From NCBI RefSeq assembly GCF_024323335.1, contig NC_066585.1, positions 347,192,846 to 347,256,845 of the forward strand: DNA of 64,000 nucleotides, in the 5' to 3' direction. Under the pieces are notes generated by a model. It worked only from the letters and a program-made list of their open reading frames with translations. It was not told the origin of the DNA and made no database searches. Shown here one piece after another: positions 1 through 11,542 of the stretch; position 1 is the first letter of the stretch, and each line of letters opens with the position of its first letter. The position numbers were made by a program, and so were the translations under genes. Origin of the DNA: Lathyrus oleraceus (taxonomy: Eukaryota > Streptophyta > Magnoliopsida > Fabales > Fabaceae).

Positions 1-1552
1 CTTAAGTAAGTTACATGTATCGCTGGTACTTTTCCTACGCAGTATTCCCCTAATAAAATCAAAATCAATGTACCCAACTAAGTCACAATCCGCTCCCTTG
101 GGGTACCATAGACCCATTTATTGTGTGCCCGTGAGATATCTCATGATGCATTTGACAACAGTGATATGTGATTCTTCCGCTATGCTAGAAAGAAACTACA
201 GATGCAGAAAACAAACATGATATCATGGCGAGATACAGCTAGAAACAGAAGATAGCCTATCTTACCTCAATATTTAATTTCCTTGCATGATGCTGACATT
301 GGGGTTGCGATTACTTTGGACTTCTCCATGTCAAACCTTCTTAGAAATTCTTTATAGTATTTGGCTTGATTTTATGAAAGTTCCTTCTTTAGTTTTATTG
401 ATTTAAAGTCCTAGGAAGTATTAAAGCTCTCCCATCATTGACATTTCAAACTCTTTATGCATCATTTCAGAAAATCCTTACACAAGGATTTATTAGTAGC
501 AAGGAATATGATATCATCGATGTAAATTTGAACTAATAAGATGTTATGTTCAATTTTATTGATGAATAGAGTTTTATCAACTTGTCCTCTTTGGAACTTG
601 TTTTCATGCAAGAATTTGCTTAGACGTTCATACCAAGCTCTAGGAGCTTGTTCTAGTACATATGCCATTTTCTTAAGCTTGAAAACATAATCTAGAAAGG
701 TCGAGTTGATAAAATTTGGAGGTTGATTAGCATATAATTCCTCTTGTATGTAGCCATTTAGAAAATCACATTTTTCATCCATTTGAAATACTTTGAAATT
801 CATAATGCAAGAGAAGGCTAGTAACATCCTTATGGCTTATAATATAGAAACAGAGGCATATGTTTCATTGAAATGTATTCCTTCCTGTTTATTGTATCTT
901 TTCACAATGAGTTTGGCTTTGTTTCATAAAACAATCCATCTTTGTGTAGCTTGTTGCAAAAGACCCGTCGAGCACCAATTACTAGATTAGTTGAAGCTTT
1001 GTGAACGAGTTCCCAAATGTTGTTTCGTTGAAATTGATTTGACGCTTTTTGCATGGAAAGGTACCAATATTCATCAAAAATAGCTTAATTGACTCCCTTT
1101 GGTTCAATTTTTCAAACAAAAGCCACAAAGTTACATATGTTCTTAAGCGATCGTCGAGTAGTGACTCCCTTGGAGATGTCTCAAATGACATTATGAATGG
1201 GATGGTCTCTTATTGATTTCCATTCTTTTGGGAGATCTGGATGTTTTGGTGGAATATCTATGATTTAATCCTAAATCGGCTCTTCATCTATGACTTGATT
1301 CTCACTTTTGTCTTGATCTAGTTATTGATTATTTTCATCTAGATATGTCTTTTCCATGATACCCGCACAATCGATCACTTCTACTTCTAATGGTTTAGGG
1401 TTAGATTCATCGAAGGTAACATGAATTGATTCTTACGTTGTCATATTTCTTTTGTTAAATATTCTAAAAGCTTTGCTAGAAGTGGAATATCCTATGAATA
1501 TTCCTTCATCATCTTTTGCGTCAAAATTTTTAAGGAACATGAGATTTATATT
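1..1552 (-). pseudogene. Ty1/copia pol fragment: integrase end, RT, start of RNase H
   Basis: Reading the minus strand from 1552 down to 1 gives a copia pol in the normal order. The integrase tail (DEGIFIGYS motif, about 1490-1540) comes first, followed by RT (QMDEKCDFLNGYIQEE and APRAWYERLSKFL motifs) with the active-site motif YIDDI near 505-520. RNase H then begins at the window edge (LWYPKGADCDLVGY and RKSTSDTC motifs, about 1-130). The longest open stretch is 462-827; an in-frame TAA near 840 and frame breaks near 1000-1200 show decay. Direct evidence is the motif order; the element runs off the left edge, so neither LTR is seen. At about 1552 it meets LINE sequence of the same strand. 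Confidence 0.85.
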
Positions 1553-2336
1553 AGGAGTGTGACTGCCTTTGTGCTCATGAGAACCTAGGATGGAGTTAAA
1601 ATCACCAATAAAACACTGTGGAATTACTTGAGATCCAAGTAGGGTAGAGAGCTCATCCTATTGGACTCTTCTATTGATATAACAAGTGGAAGCATAAATC
1701 ATAGTTACATATACCTTGATAGCATTATGATCAATAACCATGGAGATAGATTGATCATGAACAGATAAGATATGAGGGTTAATATGTAAATTGAACATAC
1801 ACCAAAGGTTTGGAATAAAGTTAGCCCTAATATTCACACAAATAATGTTATAACCTAAAGATTTAAATAATCTAGGAGGAAAGTTCTCAAACCTTGTCCA
1901 AGTTTCAACAATGAAGCAAAAGTCAGATTTATGGCCAATAAACATGGACTTTAAAGCTAATCCAGTTGAGGCATTGGCTAGGCCTATTGCATTCTAACAG
2001 AGTCACTTCATAAGACAAGCCTAAAAGAACCAGCTTTGGATCTGGTAACATAGAAACTCTTGGACCTACCCTTTTGTTTGAGTTTCTTTTTCTGAGACTT
2101 TGAGATAGACAATTGAAATTAATTGTCTTCAAAATCTTCTTTTCCTACTGAAAGATCCTCTAAATCCTCGTGATCTGCCAAATTGGCCTAGGACCTAGCT
2201 AAGAAAGTTGTGTTCTAATTAATGTTGGGGTTCTCTTCAAAGTTAACTATAGAATCCTCTTTATCATTGGTAGCATCTACAAAGTGTGAACCATCTAAAG
2301 AATAAGGTTCAAATTCCTATAAGGAATGAGAAATGT
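1552..2336 (-). pseudogene. LINE fragment: end of ORF1 and L1-type endonuclease (piece 3 of 3)
   Basis: On the minus strand, translation from about 2010 to 1560 follows the plant L1-type endonuclease/exonuclease/phosphatase fold. It opens with a GLANASTGLALK start, then a KSDFCFIVETW segment, a DDQ-like HDQSISMVI stretch, an IYASTCYINRR motif, and the catalytic GDFN motif near 1595-1606 followed by HEHKG. Above 2010 is the lysine-rich end of ORF1 (SKSQKKKLKQK). Several stops are present. The reading continues into 9918-10116 and 25736-25982 once the two LTR insertions are ignored. RT is absent: the LINE breaks off abruptly against copia DNA at about 1552. Confidence 0.8.
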
Positions 2337-4084
2337 TGAAATTCTGGTGTAGTCAGAATTCAGATGTTCTACTCCAAGTCATGACATCTGAACCAACCTT
2401 GTATTTAATACAGCAAGACAGTTATTAACCCCTGTACTACTATGCACACGTTCACAGATGTCACGACATCTCATTCTATGTCACCCTAGAATGGATGAAC
2501 ACCTGGTTCTGTGCATCAGGAAGAAAGACTCAACAGAGATCTATCCTAGCACTCACTTCTGTTGTTTTCTTACTCAGTTATCAGCATGATGTCTTACTGT
2601 TGATTTTGGACATCATCTATTACATTGTTCCAGTGTGTTTGTCTTTTACATGTATTTCCTGAATGAACACGTTAATCTAATTACCACTTATTAGATTGCT
2701 AATAACTAGGCTATTTGTTAGGTTCATTAATTGTAGGTTAGTAGTTGGTTTCCTGGATTTTCTCTAAGCTGTTGACTTTCTGAAGAATAGCCTGAGAAAA
2801 ATCCTGTAACAGAAAAACTAATCATCCTACACTTTAGCACATGCTGTCAGGAATGAATGTCACAACATTCAGTTTGACAGTCAGAACATATACAGCATGT
2901 TGATTCTGTTATGTTCCTAAACAAACCAGACTGTGCTAAATTTGCTGTACTGTAGAAGACCAACCAGTCTCTATTTCAGTATCAGCATACATGAACAACT
3001 GTCTAGACATCCAGTTTGACAGTTTCACAATGATCCTTTGGCCAGGTCTGTTATCCTGGAAGAGAGCAGACTTAAATAAATACTGAACTGAACCTATCCT
3101 GCTTATTGTTCAGTATACACTGTCACTGATGAATGTTACAACATTCTGATTGACATTCCAACAGAAGGCTTTATACCAGGTCTGTTATCATCTTGATAAG
3201 CTGACTGGAATACCAGCTGAGATATGACAGTAACAAAAACACATGCAGAAGGAAAACAAACACAGGAAATTGTTAACCCAGTTCAGTCCAACATGACCTA
3301 CATCTGGGGGCTACCAAGCCAGGAAGAAGATCCACTATTAGCAGTATTAATTCAGAGTTAAACTCCCCCGTTTACAACTCTTCACTTAATCCCTACCCAA
3401 TGCAATCTATACCTAGGAACTCCTAGATAGAAACCTCCAGTTTCCATTCCTATCACTACAAATACATTTTAATGTTACCACACCTTGAACTTGCTTCACA
3501 GCTTCATTCAAGAACAAAATCACTCTTGCCTACAGGCTTTGAGTTACACATACTCTCAGCTTTGACCACTGAGAAACACATGGTAACCTTCCCACAGATT
3601 GGGAGGTTTACCTCACACACACCCCTAAAAATTCATTCTAAGAGGCTTACAAAGACTAGATTACAATCAGCTATTTATAACCTAATCACCCAACTGGATT
3701 TGGGCCTTCAGAAGTCGCAGCAGACTTGTTCTTTGCTGTTACAACTTCAGCAGAAAAATTCTGCTACAAACAAGGTCTTCAAGTTCCTAAACTCTCTCCA
3801 TATATATCTCCACATTTAGGGCCTATATATATTCTGATTGAGTCTTCAAGACCTCCACATGGGAGTTAGGATATTCACCAGATATCCTTGCTGATCCCAG
3901 AATATATACTGAATTAATTAATTCAGTTTTCTACACATGTGCGATGTCACAGACATGATGTTGTGACATCGTACATGACATGTTGGTCCAGATGTTGAAC
4001 TTCTTCAACCCAACATATTAAAACAGCAGAGGTGATTACATTATTTGTTTTACTAAAATTAATGCCAATCCTAAGGTATTAACA
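2337..4084 (-). repeat. 3' LTR of the non-autonomous SIRE-type element
   Basis: This 1,748-bp sequence is repeated at 8165-9912 with the same length and about 16 substitutions. On the minus strand it begins TGTTAATACC and ends CAGAATTTCA. A TATA-like TTATAAATAG lies at 3671-3680 and a 16-bp inverted repeat at 3936-3977. The open frame at 3472-3819 occurs in both LTRs only because the LTRs are near-identical, and I do not call it a gene. Confidence 0.95.
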
Positions 4085-4096
4085 ATCTCCCCCTTT
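4085..4096 (-). other. Polypurine tract of the SIRE-type element
   Basis: On the minus strand AAAGGGGGAGAT lies immediately upstream of the 3' LTR start (TGTTAATACC). This is the expected plus-strand primer site for a copia element. A second, similar tract, AAAAAGGGGGAGAG, occurs further inside at about 4429-4443 and could be a decayed or central PPT. Confidence 0.85.
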
Positions 4097-7000
4097 GGCA
4101 AATTTTAGCTAAAACAAATAAGCCTCTGTCATTCTCTCCACCACCACAAACACCTATGTTGGTGTACATGAGGAAGAAGAGGAACAAGACTCAGTTGTAC
4201 CAGAACCCTTCCCCTCAACAGGAGAGCTTCCTGAAGAGTATGTAATGCTGAGTACATAGATAATGTAACTCAGATCACAAGGCACAACTGTCTTCTTAAC
4301 TCAGATCACAAGACACAAGTGGTAAACCCAGTTGGTGGATTTTGTGCCTGACGCCAACTTCTGTTTGCTACCACACCCACAGTTGGCTTGCCTCTGGTAC
4401 ATTTTCAACCCCAGGACTATATTTCTCTCCCCCTTTTTAGCTAAACATTTGTAAAGGCACCCCTCACAAAACCAGATCCAGGCGCAGCTTGCCCAAACCT
4501 TAACATACCCCATGATTCTGAGGGAATGGAGTGTTTTTCTTGTGAGAAGAAGAGGGCTATTACATCCTTTAAATAGTCCATCCCTTGCTTAGGAATTTAC
4601 GGTAGGAATTAATGCTTGGTCAAGATTCATTAATTTTTGCTGAGAAACAGTCAGAGAATCACCAACAAAATCTCAGACTATCTTTGAATACCTTTTATAG
4701 CTCTTGACTGTTTCTTTTCCAAAACAACAGTTCCAGTGCATTGAGACTATTCCATATATGCAGTCAGACACGTTGCACGCGATGTCTTAACATTTTACGC
4801 GGCTTTTTCCTGCATTCTGCCAGTATTCAACATTTCCCAAGGTTCCTGTCATACCTCCAGTAGAGACTTGACATCTGGCACTGATACAGTCAAATTCCCA
4901 CACTTCAGCAGATGGTTACTCCCCCTGTACCACACAGCTGTAGCCATCTGGCTTATTCTGATTTATCAGAATTTGACACATCACCTTCATAATTCCTACT
5001 GACTTTAAGTTTCAGAAGGAATTAGCACCATTGTCCAGGGCAATGTCATGACATCCGGTCAGACATTCTTCAGCTCACTCAGCCTTGACATACATCATAG
5101 CATCCTGATAACTGACAAGGTGCCATACCTAGTTATCTGAGTACACATAGACCACAAGCTTGATGATTACTTGCAGCACACAGACAGAACTCCCCCTGTC
5201 ATGAGCAACCCATTCTCCTCTTGAAGCTTGGAGATCACACATGGGCATATCCAACATCCCAAAGTTGGACCTTCACATACTTCCTGATTCAAAGAGACTC
5301 CAGACCACTTGATGAATGGAAAACATAAAACGCATCTTCATGTCTTCAAGAGCACACCCTCTGTTCAACCCTCTTAGCTGAACACATTCACACTCTGTGT
5401 CAATCTCTCTTCTAACCAGAACCGAAGACCACTTCCCAGGATGTTCTAACATCAGCTGGGACATCCTTCACAACAAGACAAGGCACACCATCTGATAGTC
5501 TTCAGATATCACTGAGTCACCGGGTTGATCAAGAAGAACCCAGACATACATTGGAACATATACATTTTCATCCCATTACAAGAGATAATCTTTCATAGAT
5601 AGCTCAGAACTCCTACCACAAGCTCCAAGGGATGAATAGAAAACACCTCCTTTTGTCTTCAACTTAATACTTTTCTGCTCAAAAGTAATTTGTCTCAGAC
5701 TTTCCTCAAGAATAATCAGCTTCCATATGTTGATTATCTTGATTCTTCGAACTCACTTATGAGGTAGACCAATTGCCACTGGTTGATTACCTCCTTCATG
5801 AATCCTCATATGAAAAGGTCAAATGCTGCTTTTTGACCTCCCCAAGTTTATCAGACTTCTCCCAAAGATATTCTGACCTTCCAAGTGAGACTTGAACTTC
5901 AAGCTTTTTGAAGTATCCAATCTACAACCCTGTAGACCTTTCTATCTCAAGTTGATGTGCCACTTCACCAACTAAGAATCTGATGTTGAACCAAATGTCA
6001 CAACATTGTATTTTGACATCTAGCTGTTGAATTCAGCTCCTTCTTCTGCCACTTGAAAGAACTTCCTCCCTTCACAGAACAAGAGTTCAATGTTCTCATA
6101 GACTTGATTGTGGAACCAAGTTTGAGTAAACAACCTCCATCCTGCAGGTTTGTAGTTAAGTCATCCAAGCTCACACCTTGATGAATCCCTGCTTCTTCTC
6201 CAAAGACATCAGACACTCTGATGTATGAGTCTTCAGAAGGACCAGTTAGAAACTAACCCTTCAGCTCTACCAAGGATTCCACATCCTAAGGCAAGGCTGT
6301 TTCCATGATGTCAAGAATGCTGCCATTTGTTCTTGACTCCACAGTGTGCATAAGCTAATGCACTTCCTTACCTAGATCAGAAATAAACTGATCCAAGTAA
6401 CCACCATCAAGACTATGATGTCTTCTTCTTCTTGTACATACCAAGGCTGAACATGTTTCTTGCCAGGAAACCTTTTCAGAGATCATATGCTTTTGCTGCC
6501 ACCAAAGAGATAGATCACAAGCCAATGTACTATCCTTCCTGTGATTCTGCACAGGGTCTTGAAGAAGTGATGTTCCAACATCTTTAAGAACATCAGTTAT
6601 CTTTAGCTCCAAGGATAATCAATTAAACACTTCTACTTGGCACAAGTAGACATTGAACTTAAATCCTTTCCCAATTATCCTTTCAGATACTTCCACCATA
6701 AGAATACTTTGAAAGTACTCTTCTTGTGTCAACATTTTCTGCTTGCAAGCACCTCGACAATTTTGAAAGTCTTCCCAGATTAAATTCACCCTTAGGAATG
6801 AGAGAGATGAATTCTTCCTTGCAAATGTGTCACACAACCACCAGAACCCATGTGACACAGGTCAACAGCCAACCAGACCCTAGGCTGACCAAATGTGAGG
6901 AGTTTAACCAAAACTCCCCCTCAAATTAACAATCATGGAAACTTCACACCAATATCCATGCATTGTACAGACATGTCTCAACATGACATACTCCATCCCT

Positions 7001-8150
7001 ACCAGTGGTAACTAACTCTATGAGTTATACCTACGCATACTCCTATCACACCAATCAGACTTTAGCTGACCATAAGTACTAGAGGAACACCAGTCAATAG
7101 CAGATATGCATTGCCAGAGCATACTACATCAACCAACCTATGAATCTTCATATTCTCACTCCTTGAAAGAACTGCCACTTCTGATCGTGGTGCTTGAATA
7201 GCAAGATTCATGGTCCCAATCTTCTTAAATGAAGTAGCAGTCAGGTTACCCCATTGTTGACTTCTAACATCCAGAGGACTTGTCTTCCAACACTCCATAG
7301 TACTCCAGAGAACAGCTATCCATCCCTGATCAATCTACAGGAGTAGGACAAGCAGCAGGAAATTACGCAATGTCACATCTCACCCAGCTCCACTTCTAGA
7401 GACCAGGCCTCTACATGTGACCTTCTTGAGCATACACATAGTTGACCCTACCCTTGTCAACTTAGCCCACACAGATGTCTCCTCTTCCAGGTCAGGAGTA
7501 GGTTCCAAACAAGAGTATCCCTTTGTTTGACACCTAAACACATTTGTTCTTCAACCAGCAGCTGCATACTTGTTGAACAACATGTTCTAACATCACATAG
7601 AACATTGGTTCCACCTCCTTGGAACAAACCCTCATTGAAAGACTTCAAGGTCTTCATATACACTACCCAAGAGTGTAAAAGAATCAGTGATCAGGTGATT
7701 CTTACCATCCTGACGTGAGAACATCATGATGAGTGGACTTGAGGGGACTCAAGTAGCTTTGATATCTTCAGAGGTTATGATGAAATCTTGAATACAGCAG
7801 CCTTTCATCCACATGAGGGGAAACTACATCAGAGTTTGATTTTTGCCAGGTATTATGCAACGGAAATCATAATACAACTCAACCTAAGAACACACTTTTC
7901 ACCAGATCAGCCTCAAAGTCCATACCAAGTTTGAACGTGATTCAATACTGGCACAGATGTCCCATCCAAAGGCCAATTGCCAACCTCCAGATACAGGTAC
8001 ACATTATTCCTGTCATGAACAGTCCATCCACCTACTTCAAGGGACCATTCAGGGAAATTACAGAACCTTCCACTGGTTCCAACATAACTTCTTGCAAGAT
8101 ACCAGAAAGTATCACCCATGGATCTCATCCAGAAGCAGAACAGGATGCCT
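4097..8150 (-). other. Non-coding interior of the SIRE-type element
   Basis: About 4 kb lie between PPT and PBS. All six frames are broken every few dozen codons; the longest frames (about 60-85 codons) show no gag, protease, integrase, RT or RNase H motifs. The sequence is AT-rich, with many scattered GATGTC/GACATC-type words also seen in the LTRs. The first bases after the PBS (around 8070-8150 read on minus) resemble the leader of the coding SIRE/Maximus relic at 30503-30570, after which similarity is lost. The most likely reading is replacement of the coding region by unrelated sequence. Confidence 0.7.
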
Positions 8151-8162
8151 GCTCTGATACCA
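8151..8162 (-). other. Primer binding site (initiator tRNA-Met type)
   Basis: The minus strand reads TGGTATCAGAGC, the standard plant copia PBS complementary to the 3' end of initiator tRNA-Met. It starts 3 bases inside the 5' LTR boundary at 8165. It fixes the element orientation as minus. Confidence 0.92.
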
Positions 8163-9498
8163 ATTGAAATTCTGGTGTAGTCAGAATTCAGATGTTCTAC
8201 TCCAAGTCATGACATCTGAACCAACCTTGTATTTAATACAGCAAGACAGTTATTAACCCCTGTACTAATATGCACACGTTCACAGATGTCACGACATCTC
8301 ATTCTATGTCACCCTAGAATGGATGAACACCTGGTTTTGTGCATCAGGAAGAAAGACTCAACAGAGATCTATCCTAGCACTCACTTCTGTTGTTTTCTTA
8401 CTCAGTTATCAGCATGATGTCTTACTGTTGATTTTGGACATCATCTATTACATTGTTCCAGTGTGTTTGTCTTTTACATGTATTTCCTGAATGAACACAT
8501 TAATCTAATTACCACTTATTAGATTGCTAACAACTAGGCTATTTGTTAGGTTCATTAATTGTAGGTTAGTAGTTGGTTTCCTGGATTTTCTCTAAGCTGT
8601 TGACTTCCTGAAGAATAGCCTGAGAAAAATCCTGTAACAGAAAAACTAATCATCCTACACTTTAGCACATGCTGTCAGGAATGAATGTCACAACATTCAG
8701 TTTGACAGTTAAAACATATACAGCATGTTGATTCTGTTATGTTCCTAAACAAACCAGACTGTGCTAAATTTGCTGTACTGTAAAAGACCAACCAGTCTCT
8801 AATTCAGTATCAGCATACATGAACAACTGTCTAGACATCCAGTTTGACAGTTTCACAATGATCCTTTGGCCAGGTCTGTTATCCTGGAAGAGAGCAGACT
8901 TAAATAAATACTGAACTGAACCTATCCTGCTTATTGTTCAGTATACACTGTCACTGATGAATGTTACAACATTCTGATTGACATTCCAACAGAAGGCTTT
9001 ATACCAGGTCTGTTATCATCTTGATAAGCTGACTGGAATACCAGCTGAGATATGACAGTAACAAAAACATATGCAGAAGGAAAACAAACACAGGAAATTG
9101 TTAACCCAGTTCAGTCCAACATGACCTACATCTGGGGGCTACCAAGCCAGGAAGAAGATCCACTATTAGCAGTATTAATTCAGAGTTAAACTCCCCCGTT
9201 TACAACTCTTCACTTAATCCCTACCCAATGCAATCTATACCTAGGAACTCCTAGATAGAAACCTCCAGTTTCCATTCCTATCACTACAAATACAATGTAA
9301 TGTTACCACACCTTAAACTTGCTTCACAGCTTCATTCAAGAACAAAATCACTCTTGCCTACAAGCTTTGAGTTACACATACTCTCAGCTTTGACCACTGA
9401 GAAACACATGGTAACCTTCCCACAGATTGGGAGGTTTACCTCACACACACCCCTAAAAATTCATTCTAAGAGGCTTACAAAGACTAGATTACAATCAG

Positions 9499-9508
9499 CT
9501 ATTTATAA
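9499..9508 (-). promoter_or_regulatory. Putative TATA box in the SIRE-type 5' LTR
   Basis: The minus strand carries TTATAAATAG here, about 405 bases from the LTR start, a plausible U3 core promoter. The same site is at 3671-3680 in the other LTR. This rests on motif and position only. Confidence 0.45.
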
Positions 9509-9763
9509 CCTAATCACCCAACTGGATTTGGGCCTTCAGAAGTCGCAGCAGACTTGTTCTTTGCTGTTACAACTTCAGCAGAAAAATTCTGCTACAAACA
9601 AGGTCTTCAAGTTCCTAAACTCTCTCCATATATATCTCCACATTTAGGGCCTATATATATTCTGATTGAGTCTTCAAGACCTCCACATGGGAGTTAGGAT
9701 ATTCACCAGATATCCTTGCTGATCCCAGAATATATACTGAATTAATTAATTTAGTTTTCTACA

Positions 9764-9805
9764 CATGTGCGATGTCACAGACATGATGTTGTGACATCGT
9801 ACATG
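9764..9805. repeat. 16-bp inverted repeat (hairpin) in the SIRE-type LTR U3
   Basis: The arms CATGTGCGATGTCACA (9764-9779) and TGTGACATCGTACATG (9790-9805) pair over 16 positions with one G-T wobble, around a 10-base spacer. The identical structure sits in the other LTR at 3936-3977. It is about 107-149 bases from the LTR start, within U3. Function is unknown; it could be a transcription-factor palindrome or a structural element. Confidence 0.8.
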
Positions 9806-9917
9806 ACATGTTGGTCCAGATGTTGAACTTCTTCAACCCAACATATTAAAACAGCAGAGGTGATTACATTATTTGTTTTACTAAAATTAATGCCAATCCT
9901 AAGGTATTAACAAATGT

Positions 9918-10116
9918 CTAGATTAATGCTTCCACAAATGGTTATTACCTCACAAGAAAGAGGTGTTTTGTTCACTTGGGTGTCATCTAGAATTGTCGTA
10001 GTGGATTTACCTTTAGAAGTCCCTTACTTCTTGCTAGACTCAGGAGTGTCATTTGGTTGATTGTGTCTAGGAGGCTTAGGGAAATCCCTCTCACTAAAAT
10101 GGTCTAAGGGCATACC
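9918..10116 (-). pseudogene. LINE ORF1 fragment (piece 2 of 3)
   Basis: This 199-bp strip between two LTR elements continues the minus-strand LINE. It is bounded by TSD AATGT (9913-9917) on the left and TSD ATACC (10112-10116) on the right. Read on minus, it continues the hydrophilic, proline- and serine-rich ORF1 linker that begins at 25736-25982 (HFSERDFPKPPR motif) and leads toward the ORF1 tail at 2010-2336. An in-frame TAA is present. Confidence 0.7.
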
Positions 10117-10800
10117 TGTCACACCCCAAAATTTGACTTTAGCTTTGTTGACCACATCTTGATTAATCTCGTTGTCTCGTATTCATCTCAATTTCTTAAA
10201 CTTCGCGTGACAACTGGTTTGATTAGGTTTTGTGTGTTTTCGTTGCTTACCGTGTTGTATTTCGTTGTTTTAGCAAAACCTGGCCGATATCGTTGCCTCG
10301 TATTTATCTCGCTTATCTCAGTTGTGCGTGGCATCGCTTCGATTAGGTTTTGTGCGTTTTTATCTATTTAATTGTTTGTTTGTCGGTATTTTGAATGTAT
10401 TTCGAATATATTAGAGTTTTCGTATTGTCCGATTATTTGTGATTGTGTTTGTCAGCGTTTTCGTGATGTCGTGTTGATTTTATTATTGCTTAGGGTTGTT
10501 TATTTAATTACGTGTTGTGCCGTGTGATTTAATCGAGTCTGTTTGAGTCGTGTTGTTGATTTTACTGGTTTACCGATTTACTGGTTTATTGGTTTTATCA
10601 ATTTGTTTGTTTTGCTGTGCAAATTGTCATCGTTTTTATCGCGTTCGTGTCGCTCGATTTTATCGTATTTTAATCGTGTGTCGTTTAATATTATTTGTGC
10701 TTAATATTAATTGTGTTTAGTTGTTAATTAGTTTATTTAATTAGGATTAATATTATATTAGTTTATTATTATTATTATTATATAATATATAAATTATATT

Positions 10801-11040
10801 ATTAATTTATGTTAGATATTTTTTAGGTTTCTTATTGTTTAAGTAATCTAAATATATATTATTAATTTATGTTAGATATTTTTTAGGTTTCTTATTATTT
10901 AAGTAATCTAAATATATATTATTAATTTATGTTAGATATTTTTTAGGTTTCTTATTGTTTAAGTAATCTAAATATATATTATTAATTTATGTTAGATATT
11001 TTTTAGGTTTCTTATTGTTTAAGTAATCTAAATATATATA
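10801..11040 (+). repeat. 60-bp tandem repeat, 4 copies, in the Ogre-1 5' LTR
   Basis: Four consecutive 60-bp units start at 10801, 10861, 10921 and 10981, each beginning ATTAATTTATGTTAG. They are nearly identical; one G/A difference is visible in unit 2. The array ends in a TATATA stretch at 11033-11044. The 3' LTR has only three units (23813-23992), so copy number changed during or after integration. Confidence 0.97.
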
Positions 11041-11044
11041 TATA
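11033..11044 (+). promoter_or_regulatory. Putative TATA element of Ogre-type element 1
   Basis: TATATATATATA lies directly after the fourth 60-bp repeat and just before less AT-rich sequence, a typical core-promoter arrangement. The 60-bp units would then sit in the upstream activating position. No transcript evidence is available here. Confidence 0.4.
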
Positions 11045-11481
11045 GATGTGGTTAGTAAGAAAAAAGAAAAAGAGGTGGATCAGTAAGGAAAAAACGTGTG
11101 GTGAGAGAAACAGAGAATTGAAAAGAAATATTTTTCCAAAAGCATTACCGTATTTCACTTGTTCTTCATTTTCGGCAACCCAAAATCGTCCCGATTATTC
11201 ACCGAAACACAAAACCGATTTCATATCTTTGAAGTTCGTTGAGTCCAGGTCACAAATATCCAAGGTTCATTTCATTCCGGCGTCGTTTCACCGATCAAAA
11301 GCGACGTTGAAGTCAGGTACTCACGAAGGCAGCCAGCACTGCGTCGGTGACGGTTTCCAGCTTTCGGTCGATCATTTGGACGATCAAAAGTTCATCCTCT
11401 TCACACAAGGTAATATTCTTCACTTATCTCTGAAATCGGCAAAGTTCCGGCTTGCCGACATGTGTTTTAATATATTATTTA

Positions 11482-11482
<1 letters not shown>

Positions 11483-11540
<58 letters not shown>
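11483..11540. repeat. TA dinucleotide tract, 5' LTR of Ogre-1
   Basis: About 58 bp of pure TA/AT repeat lies in the LTR. The corresponding site in the 3' LTR (24440-24732) has grown to several TA blocks separated by TTTTTGTCTA spacers. Confidence 0.95.

Positions 11541-11542
<2 letters not shown>

Larger units (their letters stand above)
2337..9912 (-). mobile_element. Non-autonomous SIRE-type Ty1/copia element (LARD-like), complete with LTRs and TSD
   Basis: This is a complete 7,576-bp LTR element on the minus strand, flanked by the 5-bp duplication AATGT (2332-2336 and 9913-9917). Both LTRs are 1,748 bp, with TG...CA ends in minus orientation (TGTTAATACC start, CAGAATTTCA end). The PBS (8151-8162) and PPT (4085-4096) both fit minus orientation. 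The 4.1-kb interior has no open frame longer than about 85 codons and no recognisable gag or pol. By eye the LTRs differ at about 16 positions (around 1%), indicating a recent insertion. The leader after the PBS closely resembles that of the coding element at 30503, which suggests a SIRE/Maximus helper. Confidence 0.93.
8165..9912 (-). repeat. 5' LTR of the non-autonomous SIRE-type element
   Basis: This is the partner of the 2337-4084 LTR, also 1,748 bp with no indels noted by eye. It is the promoter-bearing copy in minus orientation. Both ends are fixed by the TG/CA rule and the adjoining TSD (9913-9917). Confidence 0.95.

Noticed and set aside
3472..3819. 115-codon frame, near-identical at 9300-9647
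   Set aside because: It is antisense to the SIRE-type element and duplicated only because it lies in both LTRs; no domain is present.
6355..6858. Minus-strand frames of 79-85 codons in the interior of the SIRE-type element
   Set aside because: No gag or pol motif; length is within chance for this composition.
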